DNA of 64,000 nucleotides from CAVVIG01 sp050249955 (GCA_050249955.1 JBFWPN010000005.1:186001-250000), one strand, 5' to 3'; shown: positions 1 to 8,847, numbered from the stretch's first letter. The notes: generated by a model not told the origin, from the sequence alone. A program made the numbers and translations.

Positions 1-624
1 AGCGGCAAGGTCGAACGCCTGTCGGTGGCGGTGCTCGTGGACGACGACCGGACCACCGAAGCTGGCGCGAACGGGGAACCCGGCAAGCCGAAGGCGCGCT
101 CGCCGCAGGACATCGAGCGAATCCAGAAGCTGGTGTCCGCTGCTGTGGGTTTCGATGCCGATCGCGGCGACCAGCTCACGGTCGAGAACATCTCCTTCGA
201 TGACAACAGCCCGACGGCGCCAGAGCCGCCGGCGACGATGCTCGAGAAGGTGACGACGGTGGTGCAGTCCGACACCGCGGTTGGGGCGGGGAAGACGCTG
301 GGCATCCTGCTGCTGGCGGTGCTGGCCTTCTTCATGTTCCTCAAGCCCGTGCTGAACAGGGCGCTCACGCCGGTGACCACCATCTCGCTCCCGCCCGTAC
401 CGGGCGCTGGCGGCGGCGCGGCCGTCGCTGCGGCCACCGCGGCGATTGCCGCGGCCGGTGGCGTGCCCGGAAGCATGCCGACCGTGGCCGAACTCGAGGC
501 CGAGGCCGACGGCGCGCCACAGCGCAAGCTGCCCGCGCTGACCCGCCACGTCTCGAAGCTGGCCGAGGAGCAGCCCGAATCTGTCGCTCGCCTCGTGCGG
601 AGCTGGATGGCCGACCATGAGTGA
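1..624 (+). CDS. fliF: Flagellar MS-ring protein FliF, C-terminal part (5' end off window)
   Basis: FliF forms the membrane-embedded MS ring on which rotor and export gate assemble. The frame is already open at base 1 and reads a RLSVAVLVD stretch typical of the periplasmic ring-building part of FliF. A hydrophobic segment follows (about residues 99-117 of the visible part, LGILLLAVLAFFMF), the second transmembrane helix. The cytoplasmic tail ends in an acidic, helical PESVARLVRSWM segment, the family's FliG-binding end. The stop overlaps the fliG start by 8 bases, so the two are translationally coupled. No internal start is proposed, since the fragment is clearly the 3' part of a longer gene. 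Confidence 0.95.
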   Translation, partial: SGKVERLSVAVLVDDDRTTEAGANGEPGKPKARSPQDIERIQKLVSAAVGFDADRGDQLTVENISFDDNSPTAPEPPATMLEKVTTVVQSDTAVGAGKTLGILLLAVLAFFMFLKPVLNRALTPVTTISLPPVPGAGGGAAVAAATAAIAAAGGVPGSMPTVAELEAEADGAPQRKLPALTRHVSKLAEEQPESVARLVRSWMADHE

Positions 625-1651
625 GAAGGCAGTAGCCGCCCCCGCGCCCCCGCAGATGAGTGGCGCACGCAAGGCCGCGATCCTGATGATCGCCATCGGC
701 GAGGAGCGATCGGCCAAGGTGTTCAAGTTCCTCCAGGAGGAGGAGATCGAGCGGGTCGCGAAGGAAGTGGCCGCGATCGGGTTCGTCTCGCCGGACCTCG
801 GCGAGCAGGTGCTCGAGGAGTTCAAGCACGTGGCCTCGGCCACCGACGTGTTGCAGGTGGGCGGCGTGGAACAGGCGCGGCGCCTGCTCGGGGCATCGCT
901 CGCACCCGAGGCATCGCGGCGGATCTTCGAACGGGTCGTCCGGTCGTTCAAGACCAACGAGGGGTTCGCGACGCTCGAGAAGACCAACCCGCAGCAGCTC
1001 TCCAAGTTCATCCTCGGCGAGCACCCGCAGACCATCGCGCTGATCCTGGCGCACCTGAACCCGATGCACGCGGCACAGCTCGCCGCGCAGCTGCCCGATC
1101 ACCTGCGGGCCGACGTGCTGCTGCGCATGGCCAGCATCGAGGAGATCTCGCCGGAAGTGATCGTCCGGATCTCCAACGTGATCGAGCAGCGCCTGAAGAG
1201 TGTCGGTGGGCCGTCACGCGAGCAGCGGGGTGGGGTGCGTGCCGTGGCGGAGCTGTTCAACCGACTGGACCGCAACATCAGCCAGCCTGCCCTGGAGCGG
1301 ATCGAGGCGGTGTCGCCAGACATGGCGGTGTCGATCCGCAACCTCATGTTCGTGTTCGACGACCTGAAGAACATCGAGGAGAACGGCATCCGCGAGATCA
1401 TCAACCGCGCCGACAAGAAGGCCCTCACCATCTCCCTGAAGGGCGCGAGCGAGGAGATCCGCACGCGGTTCTTCTCGAACATGTCCAAGCGCGCGGGCGA
1501 GCTGCTCAAGGAAGAGATGGAGATCATGGGAGCGGTCCGTCTGCGCGAGGTGGAGAAGGCCCAGCAGGAGATCGTCGCCATCGCCCGCAAGCTCGAGGAA
1601 GAGGGCGTCATCACCACCGGTGCGGGTGCGGGAGAAGCGTATGTTGTCTGA
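617..1651 (+). CDS. fliG: Flagellar rotor/switch protein FliG
   Basis: FliG is the torque-bearing C-ring protein that contacts the MotA stator. The 344-residue product has the usual family length. Visible are the N-terminal FliF-binding domain (ARKAAILMIAIG), the middle-domain EHPQTIA motif at about residue 135 (FliM contact), and the charged C-terminal torque helix region (FDDLKNIEENGIREIINRAD). It starts with ATG inside the end of fliF and overlaps fliH. Its place between fliF and fliH is the classical order. Nothing is missing from the family signature. Confidence 0.97.
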   Translation: MSEKAVAAPAPPQMSGARKAAILMIAIGEERSAKVFKFLQEEEIERVAKEVAAIGFVSPDLGEQVLEEFKHVASATDVLQVGGVEQARRLLGASLAPEASRRIFERVVRSFKTNEGFATLEKTNPQQLSKFILGEHPQTIALILAHLNPMHAAQLAAQLPDHLRADVLLRMASIEEISPEVIVRISNVIEQRLKSVGGPSREQRGGVRAVAELFNRLDRNISQPALERIEAVSPDMAVSIRNLMFVFDDLKNIEENGIREIINRADKKALTISLKGASEEIRTRFFSNMSKRAGELLKEEMEIMGAVRLREVEKAQQEIVAIARKLEEEGVITTGAGAGEAYVV

Positions 1652-2396
1652 AGGGGCATCAGGCACGGCGGTGCGCGCCACCGAGCGCAGCCGCGTCACC
1701 AGCTTCTGGGACGACGCGCCGGTCACCGCGGCCGCGAGCCAGATCACGTCACCCTACGTGTCCGCCACGTCAGCGCAGGCCGCCGCGGCGAAGCCAACAG
1801 CGGCGTCGGCACCGAAGCCGGTGGCCGAACCCGCGACCGAGCCCGCGGCACCCAGGACGTCGTTTGCCGAACTGGAACGCGACGCCTTCATGAAGGGCTA
1901 CGCGCAGGGCGAACGATCGGGCGCCGAGGCCGCAGCCAAGCGGGGCGAGGCCACGCTGCGCCGCCTGGCGCAGACGGTGGAGGAACTGGCCGGGCTCCGC
2001 ACCGAACTCGTGCAGAAGACCGAGCGGCAGGTTGTCGAACTCGCACTGGCCATCGCGGGCCGGGTGCTGCGACGCGAGGTCTCGCTCGATCGTGAGCTGC
2101 TCGTCGCCATGGCCCGCATCGCCCTCGAGCGTCTCGGCGAGAACACCTCGGCGACCATCCGGCTGAACCCGGACGACTACGCGTTCATCGGGGCGCAGGC
2201 CCAGGTCGGAGACAGCAGCCTCGTGCGGGTTGTCGCCGATCCGCTGGTGAGCTCGGGCGGATGCCTGGTGCAGTCGGACTTCGGCCTGATCGACGTCGGG
2301 ATCGACGCCCAGCTCGGGGAGATGGCCTCGGCGCTCGGTGTCTCGATGCCGGCCGCAGCCCCTGCGCAGGTGCGTGCCGGACGGGGGGCCGCATGA
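1641..2396 (+). CDS. fliH: Flagellar export apparatus regulator FliH
   Basis: FliH binds the export ATPase FliI and docks it at the C-ring. The N-terminus is Ala/Pro-rich and variable. From about residue 75 the protein is helical, with a GYAQGERSGAEAAAKRGE GxxxG-like segment. The C-terminal half (VVELALAIAGRVLRREV... and IRLNPDDY) is the conserved FliH/HrpE domain. An in-frame GTG lies 21 bases upstream, but ATG 1641 is preceded by a GGGAG at a good distance and gives a 251-residue product. It overlaps fliG by 11 bases and ends in an ATGA overlap with fliI. Confidence 0.9.
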   Translation: MLSEGASGTAVRATERSRVTSFWDDAPVTAAASQITSPYVSATSAQAAAAKPTAASAPKPVAEPATEPAAPRTSFAELERDAFMKGYAQGERSGAEAAAKRGEATLRRLAQTVEELAGLRTELVQKTERQVVELALAIAGRVLRREVSLDRELLVAMARIALERLGENTSATIRLNPDDYAFIGAQAQVGDSSLVRVVADPLVSSGGCLVQSDFGLIDVGIDAQLGEMASALGVSMPAAAPAQVRAGRGAA

Positions 2397-3703
2397 GCGG
2401 CATCGTGCTGGATCGCTACTTCGAGCGGGTGGAGCAGGCCGAGCCGGCGCCCATCATGGGCGAGGTGATCCGGGTCACCGGGCTCCTGGTCGAGTCGATG
2501 GGGCCGCGCGTGCGGGTGGGCGAGGTCTGCGAACTCCGGGGACATGCGAGCGCACCTCCACTGCCGGTGGAGGTGGTGGGATTCCGCGATGGCCGCCTGC
2601 TGACCGTGCCGCTCGGCGACACCGCAGGCATCAGGCCCGGCGACAAGATCGTGGCACGCGGCGGCACGCTGTCCATCCCGGTCGGCGTGCGCCTCATGGG
2701 GCGCGTCATCGATGGGCTCGGCAACCCGATCGACGGGCTTGGACCCCTCCAAGTCAGTGAATCGGCACCGCTCAAGCCGGCTGCACTCAATCCACTGGCG
2801 CGCAGCCCGATTTCCGAGCCCATCGGCACGGGGGTTCGTGCCATGGATGCCCTGCTGACGTGCGGCCGCGGGCAGCGCATCGGCCTGTTCGGCGGCAGCG
2901 GCGTCGGCAAGAGCACGCTGCTCGGCATGATGGCCAGGGGCACCGAGGCGGATGTCGTGGTGCTGGCCCTGGTCGGCGAGCGCGGTCGCGAGGTCCGTTC
3001 TTTCCTGGAGCACGACCTCGGTCCGCAGGGGCTCGAGCGGTCGGTGGTCGTCGTCTCGACGTCCGACAGTCCGCCGCTGCTGCGCCTGCGTGCGGCCTAC
3101 AGCGCCACGGCGATTGCGGAGCACTTCCGTGCCGCCGGCCGCAACGTGCTGCTCATGATGGACTCGGTCACGCGCTTCGCGATGGCGCAGCGCGAGGTCG
3201 GCCTGGCCGCCGGCGAACCGCCCACGGCGAAGGGCTACCCGCCGTCGGTGTTCGCGCTGCTGCCGGGGCTGCTCGAGCGCGCCGGCAACCTCCGGAGCGG
3301 GGGCAGCATCACGGCGGTCTACTCGGTGCTCGTGGAAGGGGACGACAACAACGAACCGATTGCCGACGCGGTGCGCGGCATCCTCGACGGCCACATCGTG
3401 CTGTCGCGCGATCTCGCCGCCCGCAACCACTACCCGGCGATCGACATCCTGCAGTCGGTCAGCCGGACCATGCCCGACGTGACATCGCCGGCGCATCGGG
3501 CCAAGGCGGGCAAGGTGCGCGAGTGGCTGGCCACCCTGCGCGACAGCGACGACCTTGTCAGTGTCGGCGCGTACGTCGCGGGCAGCAATCCCCGGATCGA
3601 CGAGGCGCTGGCGAAACGCGATGCCGTCGACGGCTTCCTGCGCCAGCCGGCCGACCTCGGCACGGCATTCGCGGACGCCGCGTCCTCGCTGGAGAAGCTC
3701 TAG
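2393..3703 (+). CDS. fliI: Flagellum-specific ATPase FliI
   Basis: FliI is the hexameric ATPase that energises type III flagellar export. The 436-residue protein shows a beta-barrel N-domain, a Walker A loop GGSGVGKST near residue 168, a Walker B stretch (NVLLMMDSVTR) and the conserved PSVFALLPGLLERAG segment shared with F1-beta and T3SS ATPases. The frame is open further upstream, but ATG 2393 gives the family N-terminus and overlaps the fliH stop as ATGA. fliJ follows after 3 bases. Confidence 0.96.
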   Translation: MSGIVLDRYFERVEQAEPAPIMGEVIRVTGLLVESMGPRVRVGEVCELRGHASAPPLPVEVVGFRDGRLLTVPLGDTAGIRPGDKIVARGGTLSIPVGVRLMGRVIDGLGNPIDGLGPLQVSESAPLKPAALNPLARSPISEPIGTGVRAMDALLTCGRGQRIGLFGGSGVGKSTLLGMMARGTEADVVVLALVGERGREVRSFLEHDLGPQGLERSVVVVSTSDSPPLLRLRAAYSATAIAEHFRAAGRNVLLMMDSVTRFAMAQREVGLAAGEPPTAKGYPPSVFALLPGLLERAGNLRSGGSITAVYSVLVEGDDNNEPIADAVRGILDGHIVLSRDLAARNHYPAIDILQSVSRTMPDVTSPAHRAKAGKVREWLATLRDSDDLVSVGAYVAGSNPRIDEALAKRDAVDGFLRQPADLGTAFADAASSLEKL

Positions 3704-3706
3704 GTC

Positions 3707-4174
3707 ATGACCTTCAGGTTCCGCGCGGCGGCGGCCCTCGACCTGCGGCGCAAGCAGGAGGACGCGGCACGCCTCGAGGTGGCGCGGGCGGAGACCGCCG
3801 TCATCGCGGCCACGCACCGCTCACGGGACGCCCGGGCGAAGGTGGGCGACGAAGGGCGTCGGCTCGTCGACCTCCAGCGCGAGGGGAGCGAGGCCTGGCG
3901 GGTTCAGTGGCAACGGGCCTGGATCGAGAAGCAGCGCCACGAGGCGGCCCAGCGCGCGAAGGAGCTTGCGGATCGCACCGCGGAGGCGGCGCGCGCGGCC
4001 CAGGTGGCGCGCGAGGCCATGAAGAAGCGGCGCGTGCTCGAGCGGCTGCGCGACCGCGCCTGGCACCGGCACAAGCGGCTGGTGCACGAACAGCACGTCA
4101 GGGACATGAACGAACTGGCCACGCTCAGGTTCGTGGCGCAGATCGCCGAAGAAGGAGGCACCCGTGCAGATTGA
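3707..4174 (+). CDS. fliJ: Flagellar export protein FliJ
   Basis: The 155-residue product is almost entirely charged alpha-helix, predicted as a long coiled coil. The N-terminal FRFRAAAALDLRRKQED matches the start of FliJ proteins. FliJ is the central stalk of the FliI ATPase ring and helps chaperone escort. The assignment rests on length, heptad character and position directly after fliI. It overlaps the flgD GTG start by 11 bases. Confidence 0.8.
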   Translation: MTFRFRAAAALDLRRKQEDAARLEVARAETAVIAATHRSRDARAKVGDEGRRLVDLQREGSEAWRVQWQRAWIEKQRHEAAQRAKELADRTAEAARAAQVAREAMKKRRVLERLRDRAWHRHKRLVHEQHVRDMNELATLRFVAQIAEEGGTRAD

Positions 4175-4487
4175 CTCGACGAGCGGCGCCAGCGGCGCGG
4201 CGGCGACCGAAACCACGAAGAAGGACAAGGACGCCCAGGCGCTCGGGAAGGATGCCTTCCTGAACCTGCTCGTGACCCAGCTGCAGCACCAGGATCCGAC
4301 CAAGCCGATGGATGACACGGCGTTCCTGGCGCAGCTCGCGCAGTTCAGCTCCCTCGAGCAACTCCAGCAGATGAACCAGTCGTTGACGACGATCGCGCAG
4401 TTCTACACGGCGCTTGGCACCGGCTCGGCGGCCGATGCGGCGACCTCCGGCAGCAACCAGACCGCCGCGAATGAAGGGAGCGTCTAA
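4164..4487 (+). CDS. flgD: Hook-capping scaffold FlgD, short form
   Basis: FlgD caps the growing hook so that FlgE subunits can add. The 107-residue product has the diagnostic N-terminal motif (KDAFLNLLVTQLQHQDPTKPMDDTAFLAQLAQFSSLEQLQ) and then stops soon after. Many FlgD proteins are about 220 residues and carry tudor and Ig-like domains after this segment; both are absent. No frameshift remnant is visible, because flgE begins on the base after the stop. The GTG start has GGAGG six bases upstream. Confidence 0.88.
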   Translation: MQIDSTSGASGAAATETTKKDKDAQALGKDAFLNLLVTQLQHQDPTKPMDDTAFLAQLAQFSSLEQLQQMNQSLTTIAQFYTALGTGSAADAATSGSNQTAANEGSV

Positions 4488-5753
4488 ATGGGTTTCTCAG
4501 CCAGCCTCTCGGGGCTCAGCGCCAGCCAGCAGAAGTTGAATGTCATTGGTAACAATCTGGCCAACATCAACACCGTCGGCTTCAAGGCGAGCGCCGTGCA
4601 GTTCTCCGACCTGGTGAGCCAGAACGTGGGCGGCTCCAGCGTGAATCCGATGCAGGTGGGCCTCGGCGTGACGACTGGCGCCATCTCGCCCATCTTCACG
4701 CAGGGCGGTTTCGACAACACGGGCATCGCCACCAACGTGGCCATCCAGGGCGCGGGCTTCTTCGTGGTCGGCAGCGGGAATGACCAGTCGTACACCCGCG
4801 CCGGCAACTTCGCGTTCGACGCGAGCGGCATGCTCGTGACGGCCGATGGCATGCCGGTTCAGGGCTACACCCAGCTCGATCCGGTCACTGGTCAGGTGAT
4901 CACCGGTGGTGCCCTCAGCAGCATCGTCATTCCGCCGGGCTCGCTCCTGGCGCCCATCGCCAGCACCGAGTTCCAGACCGTGTCGAACCTCGATGCGGCG
5001 GCCGTGGTGGGCGATACGTTCACCTCGTCGGTGCAGCTGGTGGATTCGCTCGGCACCACGCACGTGGCAACGATCACGTATACCAACACCGCCAATGGCG
5101 CGTGGAACTACGACATCACGGTGCCTGGCGCCGAGGTGACCGGCGGCACGGCGGGCACGCCGTTCTCGATCCTGGCGGCGCCCGGCACGCTGACCTTCAA
5201 CGGCAACGGCGTCCTGACGGCCATCGATGGCGTGAACCCGCCCGCCGATGTCGTGCTGAACATGCCGGCCTGGGCGAACGGCGCCACTGCCGGCGTCGTC
5301 ACCTGGGATGTCGTGCTCGCCAACGGCAACGCCACGCTGAGCGGCTTCGACAGCGCCTCGGCAACCACCTCGGTGAGTGCGAACGGCACGACCGCTGGCA
5401 CGATCGACACCATCTCCATCAACACCGACGGTGAGCTCGTCGCGAGCTTCGGCGCGGGCAAGTCCATGGTTGTCGCGCAACTCGCCCTGGCCACCTTCAA
5501 CAATCAGCTCGGTCTCGTGAAACTTGGGTCGAACCGGTTCGGCGCGAGCGATGCGGCGGGTCAGCCCAACATCGGCGGCGCCGGTACGGGCGGTCGCGGC
5601 ACGGTGGTCGGGAACACGCTCGAGCAGTCGAACGTGGACATCGCGCAGGAGTTCACGCAGATGATCCTGGCGCAGCGCGGCTACCAGGCCAACTCGAAGA
5701 GCATCACGGTGGCTGACGAAGTGTTGCAGGACACGCTGGCCCTGAAGCGCTGA
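4488..5753 (+). CDS. flgE: Flagellar hook protein FlgE
   Basis: The 421-residue protein builds the flexible hook. It has the N-terminal rod/hook signature (SGLSASQQKLNVIGNNLANINTVGFK, given in part), a central variable region with Flg_hook-type beta domains, and the C-terminal LEQSNVDIAQEF...QRGYQANSKSI motif that packs against the N-terminus in the D0 coiled coil. It follows flgD without a gap. At 421 residues it is near the usual size, so the short FlgD is not matched by a reduced hook protein. Confidence 0.96.
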   Translation: MGFSASLSGLSASQQKLNVIGNNLANINTVGFKASAVQFSDLVSQNVGGSSVNPMQVGLGVTTGAISPIFTQGGFDNTGIATNVAIQGAGFFVVGSGNDQSYTRAGNFAFDASGMLVTADGMPVQGYTQLDPVTGQVITGGALSSIVIPPGSLLAPIASTEFQTVSNLDAAAVVGDTFTSSVQLVDSLGTTHVATITYTNTANGAWNYDITVPGAEVTGGTAGTPFSILAAPGTLTFNGNGVLTAIDGVNPPADVVLNMPAWANGATAGVVTWDVVLANGNATLSGFDSASATTSVSANGTTAGTIDTISINTDGELVASFGAGKSMVVAQLALATFNNQLGLVKLGSNRFGASDAAGQPNIGGAGTGGRGTVVGNTLEQSNVDIAQEFTQMILAQRGYQANSKSITVADEVLQDTLALKR

Positions 5754-5779
5754 TGAACGCCGGCTGAACAGGATTCCCC

Positions 5780-7657
5780 ATGCTGTCCACGGATATGGGC
5801 GCCGCGCAGGCGGCGCCCGCAGGTCTGCCCGGCGTCAGCAGCACTCAGGCGCCGGCCGGAGCGCGCGACCGCCAGCCCGCCGCAGGCGATCGCGACTTCG
5901 GCCAGATGTTCGATCAGGCGGCGGGCGAGGCCCGCGCGCAGGAGACGGGGAAGGTGACGCAGAAACCACCTGCCACGTCCTCCACGACCGCCGTGGCGGT
6001 CGGCCTCGCCGAGGCCGAAGACCCGGATGCGCCGGCCATGGAGGCCGGCGCGGACCTGGACGAGGCACCGGTCGGCGCGGAACCCGCCGACGCGGGTGAT
6101 GACACCGATGCCGGGGACACGTCGCCCACCGTCACGGTGTTCGATCCGCGCCTGTTGCTCCTGATGCAGTCGCGGCCTTCGGAGGCGGCGCTCGTCCCGG
6201 CCGCGGTGGACGAACGTGTTGCGAAGCGGGCAGGTAGCCCGGTCGGTGTGCCAGCATTCGTGCAACCGTTGGCGCCGAAGCCGATGTTGATGCCGGCGCC
6301 GGAACCCGTGGGCGATGAGGTGCCGGATCCTGCGACCTCGGAGTTCCTGCTGGCCGCAGATGCCGGCGAGGGTGTCGCGTACGGCGACACGGGCACACAA
6401 CCGGCCGTCGGCACGACCGCCCTCATGGGGGGAATGGACGGCGGGGATGCCGATGTGGCGTCGTCCGCTGATATGGCACAGGCGTTCGAGGCGCAGTCGG
6501 CGGTCACTCTCGAGGCGTGGACCTCGCCGCGGGGGACACCGACCGGCGGGCTGTCTGCCAACAGTGCGGCGGACGCCGCCGGAGTCTCCGTGGCCAACCA
6601 GACGCCGGAACAGGTGGCGATGGCCGCGCTGCGCCACGCCCTGGCCAGGCACGACATCGGCTCCGTAAGGGGCGGGGCCGCCACAGAGCAGCCGTCGACC
6701 TCGTCCGGCGCCGGTCCGTCGAACTCTGCGGCCGGAGCGTCGACCGATGCCACCGGGAACGTGCCCGATCCGGTCGCGCCGACTGCCGGCGTGATCCCGG
6801 ACGGGCTCCGTCACGCGTCGACTCACGCGGCCGGATCCGCAGCGCTCGGCATGCAGCGCGCGGCCGATCACGCCGCACGTCCGGCAGTGGCGGAGGACAT
6901 GTCTGCCCCCGTGGTCGACGCCGCAGGGGCCCAGGTCGCCGGCAGCGTTGCGGCGGGGATGACTGACGTGTCCGAGACCGCGAGCCCGTCCACAGAAGCG
7001 CCGTCGACGTCCATGCCACGCGCGGCCGCTCCGCAGGTCCACGCGTCGCAGGTGGCTGCTCCGCAGGCCGGGGTCGCGACCGACGCCGTCGCGTATGCGG
7101 CCCAGCCACAGGAGTCCAATGCCCAGCCCGAGCCCGAGCCGAGGGCGGCGGTGCGGTCCGCGCGTGTGGCCCACGCGATAGCGGCGTTCCAGGCGGCGGC
7201 GGCCGTGCTCGGCACCGGCACGCCGGCGGGCGTGCATGCCGCGGTGGCCTCTCAGGCAGCGACGCCAGCCCTGCTCGACGCCGAACTGCCGACGCAGATC
7301 ATCCAGGCGGTCCGGGTGCAGTTCAGCCAGGGTGGTGGCGAGGCCACGCTTCGTCTGAACCCGGGGTTCCTGGGTGGGCTCACCGTGGGGATCGAGGTGG
7401 ATGGTTCCACCGTCGTGGCATCCCTGCACGCCAGCAGCGCCGAGGTACGCGAGTGGATTCAGCGCAACGAGCAGGTGCTGCGGCAGTCCCTCGCCGATCA
7501 GGGGCTGCAGCTCGAACGGCTGGTCGTCGTCGATGAGGACGCGGATGCGGCGCGGGACGGTGCACCGCGCGATGGTCGCCGCGAGCAACCGGAGCAGCAG
7601 GCGCCGCGCAGGAGCCGCCGCACCGACAATCCAGGCACGTTCGAACTCGTTCTATAG
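5780..7657 (+). CDS. fliK: Hook-length control protein, FliK-like
   Basis: FliK is a secreted ruler that stops hook growth and switches FlhB specificity. The 625-residue product has a long, low-complexity Ala/Pro/Thr-rich N-terminal region with little conservation. The folded Flg_hook domain lies at about residues 510-590, with the family pattern around GEATLRLNPGFLGGLTVGIE and EWIQRNEQVLRQSLADQGL. Length, composition and position after flgE agree with FliK. The start ATG is 26 bases after flgE. The EF-hand gene follows after 12 bases. Confidence 0.86.
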   Translation: MLSTDMGAAQAAPAGLPGVSSTQAPAGARDRQPAAGDRDFGQMFDQAAGEARAQETGKVTQKPPATSSTTAVAVGLAEAEDPDAPAMEAGADLDEAPVGAEPADAGDDTDAGDTSPTVTVFDPRLLLLMQSRPSEAALVPAAVDERVAKRAGSPVGVPAFVQPLAPKPMLMPAPEPVGDEVPDPATSEFLLAADAGEGVAYGDTGTQPAVGTTALMGGMDGGDADVASSADMAQAFEAQSAVTLEAWTSPRGTPTGGLSANSAADAAGVSVANQTPEQVAMAALRHALARHDIGSVRGGAATEQPSTSSGAGPSNSAAGASTDATGNVPDPVAPTAGVIPDGLRHASTHAAGSAALGMQRAADHAARPAVAEDMSAPVVDAAGAQVAGSVAAGMTDVSETASPSTEAPSTSMPRAAAPQVHASQVAAPQAGVATDAVAYAAQPQESNAQPEPEPRAAVRSARVAHAIAAFQAAAAVLGTGTPAGVHAAVASQAATPALLDAELPTQIIQAVRVQFSQGGGEATLRLNPGFLGGLTVGIEVDGSTVVASLHASSAEVREWIQRNEQVLRQSLADQGLQLERLVVVDEDADAARDGAPRDGRREQPEQQAPRRSRRTDNPGTFELVL

Positions 7658-7669
7658 GAGAGGCACAGC

Positions 7670-8176
7670 ATGGCGATCAACATCGGTTCGTCCGGCGACA
7701 TCAGCCAGGTCAGCGCCCGGCTGATGGACCGCGTGGACTCGAACAAGGACGGACAGCTCTCGAAGGACGAATTCAACTCGTTCCTGACCTCACTGCTCGG
7801 CGGCCTCGCGTCGGCGTCGCCCACCACGCCGACGCTGGCGGCGGTCACCACCGCGCCCCTGCGCACCGTGGCGGCGCGGACGATGCTCGAGAGCCGGGGC
7901 ACCTACGATCCGATACCCGGCTTCGACCTCAACAAGTTGAACAACCCGGAACACACGACCATCAAGTACCAGTTCGGTCGTGCGGTCCAGGACCTCGCCC
8001 TTGCCCCGACGAGCGCCAACCTCCAGGCGATCGTCGACCACTTCAATGCGAACGGTGGCAACGCGACCATCACCGGCGAAGACAAGATCGACTTCGGCGA
8101 CGGCTTCGGGCCGATCGACGTGATCTTCTCCGTCGGCGACCCCGAAGCCCGCTGGCAGTGGCTGCCGACGACGTAG
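7670..8176 (+). CDS. Small EF-hand protein, function unknown
   Basis: The 168-residue product has one canonical calcium-binding EF-hand loop at residues 23-34 (DSNKDGQLSKDE: Asp1, Asn3, Asp5, Gly6, Ser9, Glu12 all present). A Ser/Thr/Ala linker and a C-terminal region of about 90 residues follow, which I do not recognise. There is no signal peptide or membrane segment. It lies 12 bases after the fliK-like gene with an AGGAG before the start, so it is co-transcribed with the hook genes. A secreted, calcium-stabilised flagellar part or an export-linked calcium sensor are both possible; neither is shown by the sequence. Confidence 0.75.
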   Translation: MAINIGSSGDISQVSARLMDRVDSNKDGQLSKDEFNSFLTSLLGGLASASPTTPTLAAVTTAPLRTVAARTMLESRGTYDPIPGFDLNKLNNPEHTTIKYQFGRAVQDLALAPTSANLQAIVDHFNANGGNATITGEDKIDFGDGFGPIDVIFSVGDPEARWQWLPTT

Positions 8177-8224
8177 GAAGAGGGACCTGCCAGGTTCCAA
8201 GTTCGGAACGGAACGCCTTGCCCT

Positions 8225-8253
8225 GTCGCCGGACCGTCACCGTGTCCGGCGAC
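8225..8253. terminator. Perfect 10-bp inverted repeat after the first operon
   Basis: GTCGCCGGAC (8225-8234) and GTCCGGCGAC (8244-8253) form a 10-bp perfect stem with a 9-base loop. It lies 49 bases after the EF-hand stop and upstream of the next promoter. There is no T-run after it, so a rho-independent terminator is only one reading; a 3' stabilising hairpin is the other. Confidence 0.4.
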
Positions 8254-8310
8254 CCGACCCGTCCGCCGCACGCCAACCCCTGAAAATCGGCACTTTCCTC
8301 GAAAACTTGC

Positions 8311-8326
8311 GGGCACCCGGCTTGCT
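8311..8326 (+). promoter_or_regulatory. Sigma-54 promoter (-24/-12) upstream of fliL
   Basis: GGGCACCCGGCTTGCT matches the sigma-54 consensus TGGCACGNNNNTTGCW with the GG and GC doublets at the required distance. Only the first and the seventh positions deviate. Transcription would begin near 8337, about 37 bases before fliL. It is the only good -24/-12 element in the largest gap between the two flagellar operons, and sigma-54 control of middle flagellar genes is well known in other phyla. The sigma-54 activator is not in the window. Confidence 0.75.
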
Positions 8327-8373
8327 CTTCTGCTGGTGTCGCCACTGGTGGCGCCACCTATTCACACAATTAC

Positions 8374-8847
8374 ATGAGCGACGCAGCCCCCAAGGCCACC
8401 GAGAAGAAGAAATCGCCGGTCATGCTCATCGCCATCGTCGCGGTCGTAGCTGCCGCGGCTGCCGGAGGCGGTGCCTACTTCTTCCTCGGGAAGAAGGAAA
8501 CCGGTCCTGCCAAGGTCGAAGAAAAGAAGTTGAGCGAGCACGGACTCGTGAAGCTGGAGCCGTTCGTGGTGAACCTGGCCGACGAGGGCCACCAGCGGTT
8601 CCTCCGAGCCTCCATCCAACTGGTCGTCGAAAGCGAGGAGGAGGCGCTCGAGTTCGAGGAGAAGGCCGTCCTCACGATGGGCGCCCGCTCGGCCATCGTC
8701 GACCTGCTCACCGAACAGACCTCCGAACACGTCGCATCGGCGGAAGGCAAGACCGCGCTCCGGGAGGAACTGAAGGAGAAGGTCTCGCACGCCCTGAAGA
8801 TGGAGGTGGTGGATGTCCTCTTCAGCGACTTCGTCATCCAGTACTGA
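8374..8847 (+). CDS. fliL: Flagellar basal-body-associated protein FliL
   Basis: FliL is a single-pass inner-membrane protein that surrounds and supports stator units. The 157-residue product has a short Lys-rich cytosolic N-terminus, one transmembrane helix at about residues 15-37, and a periplasmic stomatin-like domain (VNLADEGHQRFLRASIQLVV, then ALKMEVVDVLFSDFVIQY). No Shine-Dalgarno sequence is visible before the ATG (the bases are CACACAATTAC), so initiation is probably weak or uses another signal. It is the first gene after the sigma-54 promoter and overlaps the fliN start by 35 bases. Confidence 0.93.
   Translation: MSDAAPKATEKKKSPVMLIAIVAVVAAAAAGGGAYFFLGKKETGPAKVEEKKLSEHGLVKLEPFVVNLADEGHQRFLRASIQLVVESEEEALEFEEKAVLTMGARSAIVDLLTEQTSEHVASAEGKTALREELKEKVSHALKMEVVDVLFSDFVIQY

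Noticed and set aside
5681..7588. Long minus-strand frame opposite the FliK-like gene.
   Set aside because: Arg/Gly/His-rich composition and lack of motifs mark it as antisense shadow; the plus strand holds the Flg_hook domain.
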